Below, in pieces: positions 54,085-62,615 of a DNA stretch of 64,000 nt. Numbering within the stretch: the first letter of the stretch is position 1; each line of letters opens with the position of its first letter. The notes under the pieces were generated by a model. That model was not told the origin of the DNA and made no database searches. It worked only from the letters and a program-made list of their open reading frames with translations. A program made the position numbers and the translations under genes. Origin of the DNA: Symbiodinium natans (lineage: Eukaryota; Sar; Dinophyceae; Suessiales; Symbiodiniaceae); assembly GCA_905221605.1 (NCBI GenBank), contig CAJNDS010002823.1, positions 653,001 through 717,000 of the forward strand, given 5' to 3'.

Positions 54085-54960
54085 TTTCTCAGACAGACAA
54101 AAGTTTAGGGCGGAAGGCATAAAAAGTCACCTTGTTTGAGGTGTTTCAGGCCGGAAAGGCCCAAAAAAGGTGTGACTTTTTGTGCCGGGCCCTGCCGGGC
54201 TCTTGCGGGGAAGCCTTGAAGGGCTCGGGGCTCAGGGGGCTCAGGGCTTAGGGCTCAGGGCTTAGGGCTTAGGGCTTAGGGCGGCAGAGGCCCGGCACAA
54301 AAAGTCACCTTTTTTGAGGTGTTTCAGGCCGGAAAGGCCCAAATAAGGTGACTTTTTGTGCCGGGCCTCTTCCCCGCGTTAAGGGTTTCGGGTTTAGGGT
54401 TTAGGGTTTAGGGTTTAGGGCTTAGAGCTTAGAGCACCTCTTCGCGTGCCGGCACGGCGGGCGGAAGAGGCCCGGCACAAAAAGTCACCTTTTTTGAGGT
54501 GTTTCAGGCCGGAAAGACCCAAATAAGGTGACTTTTTGTGCCGGGCTCTGCCGGGCTCTTGCGGGGAAGCCTTTAAGGGCTCAGGGCTCAGGGCTCAGGG
54601 CTCAAGGCTCAGGGCTGAGGGCTTCGGGCTTAGGGCTTAGGGCGGAAGAGGCCCGGCACAAAAAGTCACCTTTTTTGAGGTGTTTCAGGCCGGAAAGGCC
54701 CAAATAAGGTGACTTTTTGTGCCGGGCCTCTTCCCCGCGTTTAGGGTTTCGGGTTTAGGGTTTAGGGTTTAGGGTTTAGGGTTTAGGGCTTAGAGCTTAG
54801 AGCACCTCTTCGCGTGCCGGCACGGCGGGCGGAAGAGGCCCGGCACAAAAAGTCACCTTTTTTGAGGTGTTTCAGGCCGGAAAGGCCCAAATAAGGTGAC
54901 TTTTTGTGCCGGGCCTCTTCCCCGCGATTAGGGTTTAGGGTTTAGGGTGTAGGGTTTAGG

Positions 54961-55540
54961 GTTTAGGGTTGAGGGTTTAGAGCTTAGAGCACACCGAAAA
55001 GCTCTACACTGGTGAGTTACATGTTCCCCAACTCTGTCCCTATACTCACCTCTAATCAACCCTCGAATAAGAAATATATTTCAGGGTCTGGTTCAAACCT
55101 AACTTTCTTATTTCCATTTGGGGTTTTAAGAAATTTCGAAACCCTGGCTGAAAAAGGCAGATTTCTTATTAGAAGCCTCAGCCGTAAGTAAAGAGAGGAG
55201 CTCTTCAATGTCCCTCCCTATCTCTTATGTTCCTTTTCCTTCTTGGGGGGGGGTCCTTTTTTCTCCCTTGAAGATGCAGAAACCGATCAAAAAGGACACC
55301 CGTTCCATCGCCCATATATAGGGAGAGAGAAATCATGAGCATCAGCTGGGTTTGCTGCACCACTCGAAACTTCTCAAGTGACCTAGGCACACTCTGGGCC
55401 TATCAGAGTACAGTACAAGTACAAGCTTTCGTTTTTGAGGTAGAGGGCACGCAAGGTGGAGGAGGGCTGGGGGGGTGGGGTAAAAGAATTGTATAAAACT
55501 ACTCATATAAAGTTTATAAAGTTTATGAATCGGGCTCTTT
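54961..55540. other. Unique linker and purine-rich repeat fragment
   Basis: Follows the satellite after a (TTTAGGG)n tail (54926-54972). A fragment at about 55190-55245 (GGAGCTCTTCAATGTCCCTC) matches the start of the purine-rich repeat family. No gene recognised; the minus-strand frame from 55342 runs into the palindromic repeats. Confidence 0.45.
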
Positions 55541-55554
55541 CTTCCTTTTTGGCA

Positions 55555-55930
55555 AATTTGTCTGCAAGCAAAATTTGGACAAATCGGGCTGCTCGTCGTA
55601 CGCGATGATCGATTTGGCCAAATTTTGCCGGGCAGCCTCCGGGCAAAATTTGGCCAAATCGGGCTGCTCTTCGTAGGCGATGAGAAAGGCGCGGCTCGAT
55701 TTGGCCAAAATTTGCCGGGCAACTTTCGGGCAAAATTTGGCCAAATCAGGCTGCTCTTCGTACACGATGAGAAAGGTGCGGCTCGATTTGGCCAAATTTT
55801 GCCGGGCAGCTTTTGGGGCAAAATTTGGCCAAATCGAGCCGCGTTTTTCTCATCGCCTACGAAAAGCAGCCCGATTTGGCCAAATTTTGCCCGAAAGCTG
55901 CCCGGCAAAATTTGGCCAAATCGCGCCTTT
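55555..55930. repeat. TTTGGCCAAA palindromic tandem repeat, first block
   Basis: About four units of roughly 87-90 bp built from the inverted pair GATTTGGCCAAATTTTGCC / GGCAAAATTTGGCCAAATC, each centred on the palindrome TTTGGCCAAA, joined by CTGCTCTTCGTAGGCGATGA. Because the unit length is near a multiple of three, frames stay open on both strands; these are not genes. Confidence 0.9.
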
Positions 55931-56600
55931 CTGGAGGCCCGAAATTGTTTAAATTATTTGTTTTTTTCCTTCCCCTCCCCCCCCAAGAAGCCCATACAGG
56001 GTCCATTCGGAACCTGGCTCTCTTTTTTTAAAAATAGGTAGCCAAAAACCCCAGCCCCAGCTTCCAAATAAACCCTATTTCAGCCGCATCGCTCCGGGAA
56101 GAGTGATGAAATTATTTAAATTCCACCCGAGTTTTAAAAAATTAAGTAATTTAAATATTGGTAATTTAACTAAGTTAAATAATTTAAATAATCTAAATAA
56201 TTGTAATAATTGAAATAATTTAATTCATGGGGAGGTTGTGGGGGAGGTCCGGAATTTAACAATTTAGAGAATTTCTGGCATCCAAGATTTAAATTATTTA
56301 AATTATTTAAATTCCGGACCTCCCCCAGAGGCATCCCCAGGATGTAAATTATTTAAATTATTTAAACTATTTAAATTGTTTAAATTATTTAAATTGTTTA
56401 AATTATTTGAATTATGTAAATTACCCCTTTCCCAGAGGGATGCGGCTGAAATAGGGTTTGTTTGGAAGCTGGGGCTGGGGTTTTTGGCTACCTAATTTAA
56501 AAACAGAGAGCCAGGTTCCCAATGGACCCTGTATGGGCTTTTGGGGGGGGGGAGGGGAAGGAAAAAACAAATAATTTAAATAATTTCGGGCCTCGAATAT
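55931..56600. repeat. Foldback element with ~170-bp arms and AT-rich centre
   Basis: The left arm, about 55931-56100 (GAGGCCCGAAATTGTTTAAA, then GTAGCCAAAAACCCCAGCCC and GGGTCCATTCGGAACC), reappears inverted at 56425-56600. The centre is AT-rich with AATTTAAAT palindromes and GC-rich GGGGGAGGTCCGGAATTT blocks in both orientations. A third arm copy is at 57541-57710. Confidence 0.85.
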
Positions 56601-56613
56601 TTGAATTATTCAA

Positions 56614-56625
56614 ATTATTTAATCG
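56614..56625 (+). repeat. Left target-site duplication, ATTATTTAATCG
   Basis: 12 bp, identical to 56936-56947, directly left of the 310-bp insertion. Confidence 0.85.
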
Positions 56626-56935
56626 ACACCTAGCTAGGTCCAAGATCTGTTGGACGAACTAGTGTCAGTTTTGTGCAGGCGAGGGTATCTTGTGCAGTGT
56701 ATGTAGCTAGAGCCGTTGCAAGCCAGGGCACCATGCCCTGGTACTGGGTTAGCCACCTTGGCTCTGTGCCGTGTGCTAGCTATCCGTACCGATGGGCCTG
56801 CGCCTCTGTCTCTTGGGAGGCCCGTAAGTGGCTTACTGAGGTTTTGGTTGAGCGCAGGTCCCTTCGGAGTCCACTGATGCGACTCCTTTTGTTCACGACC
56901 GTCATGACGCATCCGAGTGGTTGTCAGTCAGTCAG
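56626..56935 (+). mobile_element. 310-bp SINE-like insertion with 12-bp target-site duplication
   Basis: A unique 310-bp segment starting ACACCTAGCTAGG and ending in the tetranucleotide repeat TTGTCAGTCAGTCAG, flanked by ATTATTTAATCG on both sides. The same repeat complex at 46455-46510 (minus sense) runs from GGGCCTC through TTTAATCGGGCC without the insertion, giving a related empty site. Lack of terminal inverted repeats, a long duplication and a simple-sequence 3' tail fit target-primed retroposition. No clear tRNA-type box A/B pair seen and no ORF. Identity unknown. Confidence 0.78.
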
Positions 56936-56947
56936 ATTATTTAATCG
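56936..56947 (+). repeat. Right target-site duplication, ATTATTTAATCG
   Basis: Second copy of the 12-bp duplication flanking the 310-bp insertion. Confidence 0.85.
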
Positions 56948-56954
56948 GGCCTCC

Positions 56955-57540
56955 GGAAAGGCGCGGCTCGATTTGGCCAAAATTTTGCCGGGCAGCTTTC
57001 GGGCAAAACTTGGCCAAATCGGGCTGCTCTTCGTAGGCGATGAGAAAAGCGCGGCTCGATTTGGCGCCGGGCAGTCTGCGGGCAAAATTTGGCCGGGCTG
57101 CTCGTCGTACGCGATAAGAAATGCGCGGCTCGATTTGGCCAAATTTTCCTGGGCAGCCTCCGGGCAAAATGTGGCCAAATCGGGCTGCTCTTCGCAGGCG
57201 ACGAGAAAGGTGCGGCTCGATTTGGCCAAATTTTTCCAGGCAACTTTCGGGCAATATTTGGCCAAATCGGTCTGCTCTTCGTACGCGATGAGAAAGGTGC
57301 GGCTCGATTTGGCCAAATTTTGCCGGGCAGCCTCCGGGCAAAATTTGGCCAAATCGGGCTGCTCTTCGTAGGCGATGAGAAGTGCGCGGCTCGATTTGGC
57401 CAAATTTTGCCGGGCAGCTTTCGGGCAAAATTTGGCCAAATCGAGCCGCGCTTTTCTCATCGCCTACGAAGAGCAGCCCGATTTGGCCAAATTTTGCCCG
57501 AAAGCTGCCCGGCAAAATTTGGCCAAATCGCGCCTTTCTG
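56955..57540. repeat. TTTGGCCAAA palindromic tandem repeat, second block
   Basis: CGGCTCGATTTGG recurs at about 56964, 57052, 57126, 57213, 57300 and 57387, i.e. mostly 87-88-bp spacing. At about 57455 the array turns back on itself: the last unit is followed by its inverted copy. Open frames on both strands (29-residue period) are repeat artefacts. Confidence 0.9.
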
Positions 57541-58756
57541 GAGGCCCGAAATTGTTTAAATTATTTGTTTTTTTCCTTCCCCTCCCCCCCCAAGAAGCCC
57601 ATACAGGGTCCATTCGGAACTTGGCACTCTTTCTTTAAAAGTAGGTAGCCAAAAACCCCAGCCCCAGCTTCCAAATAAACACTATTTCAGCCGCATCCCT
57701 CTGGGAAAGGGGTAATTTACATAATTTAAATAATTTAAATAGTTTAAATAATTTTGCTAGTTTAAATAATTTAAATAATCTAAATCCTGGGGAGGCCTCT
57801 GGGGAAGGTCCGGAATTTAAGTAATTTAAATACTTTAAATATTGGAGGCCGGAAATTATTTAAATTATTTAAATTCGGACCTCCCCCAGAGGCCTCTCTA
57901 GTATTTAAATGATTTAAATTATTTAAATCGTGTAAAATTAACTTATTTAAATTATTTAAACTACTTACATTATTTAAATTATTTATTTTTTTGAAATTAT
58001 TTAAATTTTTTAAAAAATGTAAATTCCAGCCGATTTTAAATAATTTAAATAATTTCGAGCCTCCAATATTTAAATTATTTAAATTCCACCCTGATTTGGA
58101 TAATTTAAATAATTTAAATAATTGAAATAATTTAAATAATTTTAAAAAATTAGACAATTTCAATAATTTAAATAATTTAAATCCTGGGGAGGCCTCTGGG
58201 GGAGGTCCGGAATTTAATAATTTAGATAATTTCCGGCCTCCAATATTTAAATTATTTAAATTTTTACATTCAGGACCTCCCCCAGAGACCTCCCCAGGAT
58301 TTAAATTATTTAAATTATTTAAACTATTTAAATTATTCAAATTCCACCCGAATTTAGACAATTTAAATAAAATATTGGAGGCCCAAAATTATTGAAATTA
58401 TTTAAATCCGGGTGGAATTTAAATAATTTAAATAGTTTAAACAATTTAAATAATTTAGACAATTTAAATGATTTAAATACTTTACCTTTTTTTAAATCCT
58501 GGGGAGGCCTCTGGGGGAGGTCCGGAATTTAAACAATTTAAATAATTAAATAATTTGAATATTGGAGGCCCGAAATTATTTAAAATTTTTAAATTCCAGA
58601 CCTCGCTAGAGGACTTCTGGAGGCCCGAAATTATTTAAGTTATTTAAGTTATTTAAATTATGTAAATTATTTAAATTCCACCCGAATTTAAATAATTTTA
58701 AATAATTTTAAAATTGGAGGCCCGAAATTATTTAGATTATATAAATTCCTGGCCTT
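57541..58756. repeat. Foldback arm copy and AT-rich palindromic repeats
   Basis: The arm at 57541-57710 repeats 55931-56100. Then about 1 kb of TTTAAATAATTTAAAT palindromic sequence is punctuated by TGGGGAGGCCTCTGGGGGAG blocks (about 57785, 58183, 58498) and their inverse CTCCCCCAGAGGCCTC (about 57883, 58273). GGAGGCCCGAAATTATTTAA recurs several times. Confidence 0.88.
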
Positions 58757-58915
58757 CCCCCCCCCCCCCCCCCCCCCCCCCCCAGAAAACCCACAATAGG
58801 TTTTTAGTTGGAAGCTGCTCTCTCTGAATTTTAATTAGGTAGAAAAAACCCGGCCCCAGCTCCAAATAGACCCTATTACGCCGCACACACCACCCCCCCC
58901 CCCCCCCCCCCCCAT
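58757..58915 (+). repeat. Poly-C runs
   Basis: 27 consecutive C at 58757-58783 and about 22 near 58891-58912, separated by unique sequence. Confidence 0.9.
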
Positions 58916-59480
58916 GAACCCGAACCCGCCTCCCTTAACAACCCTGTGGGTGTAGGGTTGAGGGTTGAGGGTTTAGGGTTTAGGGTTTAGGGTTTAGGCT
59001 TGAGGGTTTAGGGTAATGACGGCAGGATGCTTGTTTCATTTAGGGCGGCTACTAAAGTTTTATCGGGGGTGAACTTCATACGTCAACGCTGCTTCTCAAG
59101 ATTATAAGGAAGTCCAAGCCCTTAGATAAGTTCAACAACTCTTCTAGGTGAAGCAGCAATGTCAATTAATGCCTACACTGTGTCACTCAACCCCAGCTGA
59201 AACAACCAGGCCCGCTCCCAAAAGAATATAACAAGGGACTTTGGGATACTAGCAGTCCTTCATAGGGTTTAGGGTTTAGGGTTTAGGGTTTAGGGTTTAG
59301 GGTTTATAATTTAGGGTTTAGGGTTTAGGGATTACAGTACCCCCACTATATTCCCTATTCAAGGCTGTGTGAAAGCCCCAAAGTCTGTTGAAAACTCGAA
59401 GCAGAATGGCCAGGTCCCTCCAGTAACCTAGGATTCCAAGGGAAGCCTCAACCCTCTCTTACTATGTATATTTAAACCCT
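58916..59480. other. Telomere-like arrays and unique sequence
   Basis: TTTAGGG-type arrays at about 58950-59013 and 59256-59330 with unique sequence between. No gene recognised. Confidence 0.5.
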
Positions 59481-59481
59481 A

Positions 59482-59740
59482 ATGACCTTCGTCGGCAAAT
59501 GGTTTTTTTCCACCCGGGGGGGGGCCCTAACCCTGACCCCCTTCGTCGGCAAATGGTTTTTTTCCACCCGGGGGGGGCCCTAAACCCTGACCCCCTTCGT
59601 CGGCAAATGGTTTTTTTCCACCCGGGGGGGCCCCTAAACCCTGACCCCCTTCGTCGGCAAATGGTTTTTTTCCACCGGGGGGGGGCCTAAACCCTGACCC
59701 CCTTCGTCGGCAAATGGTTTTTTTCCACCCGGGGGCCCCC
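59482..59740 (+). repeat. 54-bp tandem repeat, first block (5 units)
   Basis: Unit CTTCGTCGGCAAATGG, T7, CCACCCGGGGGGG, CCCTAAACCCTGACCCC, repeated with 53-54-bp spacing (CGTCGGC at about 59490, 59544, 59598, 59652, 59705). Each unit includes a CCCTAAA heptamer. The length is a multiple of three, so an 18-residue repeat stays open; probably not coding. Confidence 0.93.
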
Positions 59741-59869
59741 CCAAAACACCCCAAATGAGGGGGACCCCAGGATCGGCCCCGGCCCCAGTTCAAAATGCGA
59801 TTTTTTAGTATTGAAATCGACGGTTCTGGGTGGCCTCCTGTTTTCTGGATTTTTGACCAAAATCGGGGG
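59741..59869 (+). repeat. Dispersed ~130-bp repeat, copy 1
   Basis: Starts CCAAAACACCCCAAATGAGG; contains GCGATTTTTTAGTA, AATCGACGGTTCTGGGTGG and CTGGATTTTTGACCAAAA. It interrupts the 54-bp array. Copies 2 and 3: 60383-60519 and 60775-60917. Confidence 0.88.
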
Positions 59870-59898
59870 GGGGGGGGGGCCTAAACCCTAAACCCCCG

Positions 59899-60317
59899 GC
59901 CCTAAACCCTGACCCCCTTCGTCGGCAAATGGTTTTTTTCCACCCGGGGGGGGCCCTAAACCCTGACCCCCTTCGTCGGCAAATGGTTTTTTTCCACCCG
60001 GGGGGGGCCCTAAACCCTGACCCCCTTCGTCGGCAAATGGTTTTTTTCCACCCGGGGGGGGCCCTAAACCCTGACCCCCTTCGTCGGCAAATGGTTTTTT
60101 TCCACCCGGGGGGGGCCCTAAACCCTGACCCCCTTCGTCGGCAAATGGTTTTTTTCCACCCGGGGGGGGCCCTAAACCCTGACCCCCTTCGTCGGCAAAT
60201 GGTTTTTTTCCACCCGGGGGGGTCCTAAACCCTGACCCCCTTCGTCGGCAAATGGTTTTTTTCCACCCGGGGGGGGGCCCTAAACCCTGACCCCCTTCGT
60301 CGGCAAATGGTTTTTTC
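59899..60317 (+). repeat. 54-bp tandem repeat, second block (8 units)
   Basis: CGTCGGC recurs every 54 bp from about 59920 to 60298, almost identical between units, including the variable G-run. Same unit as 59482-59740. Confidence 0.93.
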
Positions 60318-60382
60318 TATTTGGGGCATAGGGTTTAGGGCTCGTAGGGTTTGGGGCATAGGGTTTAGGGCTAAATTTTGCT

Positions 60383-60917
60383 CCCAAAACACCCCAAATG
60401 AGGGCGACCCCAGGATCGGCAAGGGTCCCAGTTAAAAATGCGATTTTTTAGTACTGAATTCGACGGTTCTGGGTGGCTTCTCGTTTTCTGGATTTTTGAC
60501 CAAAACCGAGCTTCACCGGCAGGATTTCAAGTTTTTTCACGTTCTGTCAAGGTTTTTCAAAGTTTTTCAGTTTTTTTTTAAGGTTTTCAAATGTTTTTCA
60601 GGGTATTTCAGGGTTTTTAAACCCTCAATTCTGATGACGGGCCACCCCGGCGACCTTTTCACAGCCTAGTTTTGGTCAAGGGGGGGTCGTATTTCCCAGT
60701 TTTAAAAGCAAAATAGTCTTCGGAGACCCCCCCTTGCCTCAAACTCCGACCCCCCTTGAGAGGGAAAGTTTGCCTCCCAAAACACCCCAAATGAGGGGGA
60801 CCCCAGGATCGGCAAGGGTCCCAACTAAAAAGGCGATTTTTTAGTACTGAAATCGACGGTTCTGGGTGGGCTCTCGTTTTCTGGATTTTTGACCAAAACC
60901 GAGCCTTCACCGATCGG
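60383..60917 (+). repeat. Dispersed ~130-bp repeat, copies 2 and 3
   Basis: Copies at 60383-60519 and 60775-60917, same orientation as copy 1 and each continuing to CCGAGC(C)TTCACCG. The 250 bp between them is T-rich (TTTTTCA-type) unique sequence. No ORF. Confidence 0.85.
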
Positions 60918-61172
60918 GGCTTCTAAACCGTAGGGTTTAGGGCCCTAAGAGCATAAAGGGCTTATTGCGGGCCTTAGATTAAATTTCGGGTTTTGGGTCC
61001 GTTAAAAACTAAAATATTTTTGGACCAATTGGACTTTAAGCTTTAAGCCTACCGGGAAAGTATTGAGTGGACTTTATATTTTCTCAATGTTATGGGTTTC
61101 TTGGGTGGGTGGGATTTTTTTCCAACGCTTGACAAGCTGCTTGACTAGTGAATGCTCGAACTTGAGATGCTG
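60918..61172. other. Unique AT-moderate sequence
   Basis: No gene or repeat recognised apart from a single TTTAGGG-like heptamer. Confidence 0.4.
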
Positions 61173-61415
61173 AACCCTAAACCCTAAACCCTAAACCCTA
61201 AACCCTAAACCCTAAACCCTAAACCTTAAACCCAAAACCTTACACCTTGAACCCCACATTTCTTAAGAGAGCCGAAGCCCCGACCTAAAAGGCAACAAGG
61301 CGTGCAGTGAATTCCACGGAGCTCAGATAAACCCCGGGTTTAGGGTTTAGGGTTTAGGGTTTAGGGTTTAGGGTTTAGGGTTTAGGGTTTAGGGTTTAGG
61401 GTTTAGGGTTTAGGG
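61173..61415. repeat. Opposed telomere-like arrays
   Basis: (CCCTAAA)8 at 61173-61231 and (TTTAGGG)11 at 61337-61415 facing each other across about 105 bp. Confidence 0.94.
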
Positions 61416-62462
61416 CGTCTAAACCCGAGAGGCCTAACTCCCTGAACTCCTCGGAGGATGCCTCAAGTAACCCTACAAGCCTAAGCCCTAAACCACTGAA
61501 CGCTCAACTCTGAAACCACAATCGAAATACCCAAACACTCTCAACCAGAAAGACCTACACCCCAAAACCCTACAAAACCTTACAATCCCGATCCCGAAAC
61601 CGCTACAAAACCGAAAATGCCCCCCTACTGCCCTTGATGACAGGAGTCCCTTATCCGAAACTGCAATTTGCTTAAACACCCACCAAGAAATCAAACCTAT
61701 TCTTCCTCATATGGGCAATCTGGAGACTATTACCTCTTTCTTTTGTGGGGGGTTCTTAAGCCCCTAAACCCTAAACCCTAAACCCTAAACCCTGAACCCT
61801 AAACCCTAAACCCTAAACCCTAAAGGGGCCGGCATGTGGGCCTGGAGCAGCGAAGCTTTGTCGCCGCGGTGAAGCCTGACAAAAGGTGAATTAGGGTTTA
61901 GGGTTTTGGGTTTAGGGAGTTTCGGGTTTAGGCCAAGAATGTAGGGCGTGAAGGGTTTTAGGGTTGAGGGTTTAGGCCTACCATTCAGGGGGCGGGGGTA
62001 GGGCTTTTGAGTTTGAACTCAAAACTTTTCAGGTGCCTCAGGGTTTGAGAGTCAGGGTTTTTAGGGTGTCAGGGTAATATGGGTTGAGGGTTTACAGGTG
62101 ATTTAGGGTTGTAAGGCTGCCAGGATTATAGCGCTTAGGGTTCTTTCGGGTTTGGGACGAAGGCTTTATAGAGTTTGCATGGGGCGAAGGGTTCAAGCTT
62201 TCGCTTTGTACAGGTACAGGCTTGGTTTAGGGCTCAAGGCTTCAAACGCCTTGACCGTAGCCCCCACAGCCCCTAAAAACCCTCACCCTAAACTCCCAAA
62301 CCCTAGGCCCTAAAGCCCTGTTCAAAGCCAGGATTCGGGTGCAGGGCGAGTTTCGGGAACGAAATTAGGGGTTGCGGCCCTTACCAACCCCCACCCCACC
62401 CCAAAAAAGGTCCCCATGGCTGCCGTGTGACTATTGTGGACTCCCTCTTTTCGGTGGACCCT
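61416..62462. other. Patchwork: M4 element, array and decayed telomere-like sequence
   Basis: M4-type inverted-repeat element at 61663-61760, its right end directly joined to a (CCCTAAA)n array at 61762-61824. Decayed TTTAGGG-like sequence at 61890-62160. No supported gene. Confidence 0.5.
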
Positions 62463-62615
62463 CACTTGAAGGTTCATGGGTGGGTACAAGGTACTTAGAG
62501 GTTCATGGGTAGTTATAAGCGGGGTGATAAGTTGGGTGACTATGACTGTAACTGGTTGCAACCTTCTTTTGTGTTCTTACAACCCTACTTATAACTACCC
62601 ATGAACCTCCAAGTA
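62463..62615. mobile_element. MITE-like element, family M1, with duplicated left end
   Basis: Left-end sequence GGTTCATGGGT occurs twice (62469 and about 62500). The right end is ACTACCCATGAACCTCCAAG at about 62594-62613. Arms carry TTATAAG and CTTATAA pieces. No ORF. Confidence 0.6.

Larger units (their letters stand above)
51241..54960. repeat. Hairpin/tRNA satellite array
   Basis: Seventeen copies of a 75-bp hairpin core, CCCGGCACAAAAAGTCACC ... GGTGACTTTTTGTGCCGGG (19-bp perfect arms, 37-nt loop). Regular copies start at 51295, 51826, 52347, 52527, 52701, 52874, 53055, 53583, 53763, 54291, 54471, 54652 and 54839. Four altered copies follow the tRNA-like genes (about 51650-51719, 52181-52252, 53410-53481, 54118-54189). 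In copies followed by GGGCCTCTTC the arms extend to 28 bp. Spacers are (GGGCTCA)n, (GGGCTTA)n or (GGGTTTA)n; one class carries the palindrome CGTGCCGGCACG. Units recur at 531, 1229 and 708 bp between tRNA copies. The identical 103-codon frames at each tRNA unit are duplicated non-coding sequence. Confidence 0.93.

Noticed and set aside
51360-54139. Four identical 103-codon plus-strand frames in the hairpin/tRNA satellite
   Set aside because: They run through (GGGCTCA)n and the tRNA-like gene, with a start codon inside the hairpin; identical because the unit is duplicated. Not protein genes.
51241-54960. CRISPR-like array
   Set aside because: Repeats are tandem satellite units with similar spacers that are themselves repeats, and the genome is eukaryotic.
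51241-54960. Spliced-leader RNA or 5S gene array
   Set aside because: No TAGCCATTTTGGCTCAAG or Sm-site-like sequence in the units; the only RNA-gene-like part is the tRNA cloverleaf.
56626-56935. 310-bp insertion as a SINE partner of the R2-like element
   Set aside because: Both presumed 3' ends finish with TCAG, but nothing longer is shared, so the link is unsupported.
56937-57559. Long frames on both strands (29-residue repeats)
   Set aside because: They arise because the palindromic repeat unit is a multiple of three; both strands are equally open.
59499-60228. 18-residue repeat protein from the 54-bp satellite
   Set aside because: Repeat-derived open frame; the unit includes a telomere-like heptamer and a variable G-run, no start context or non-repeat domain.
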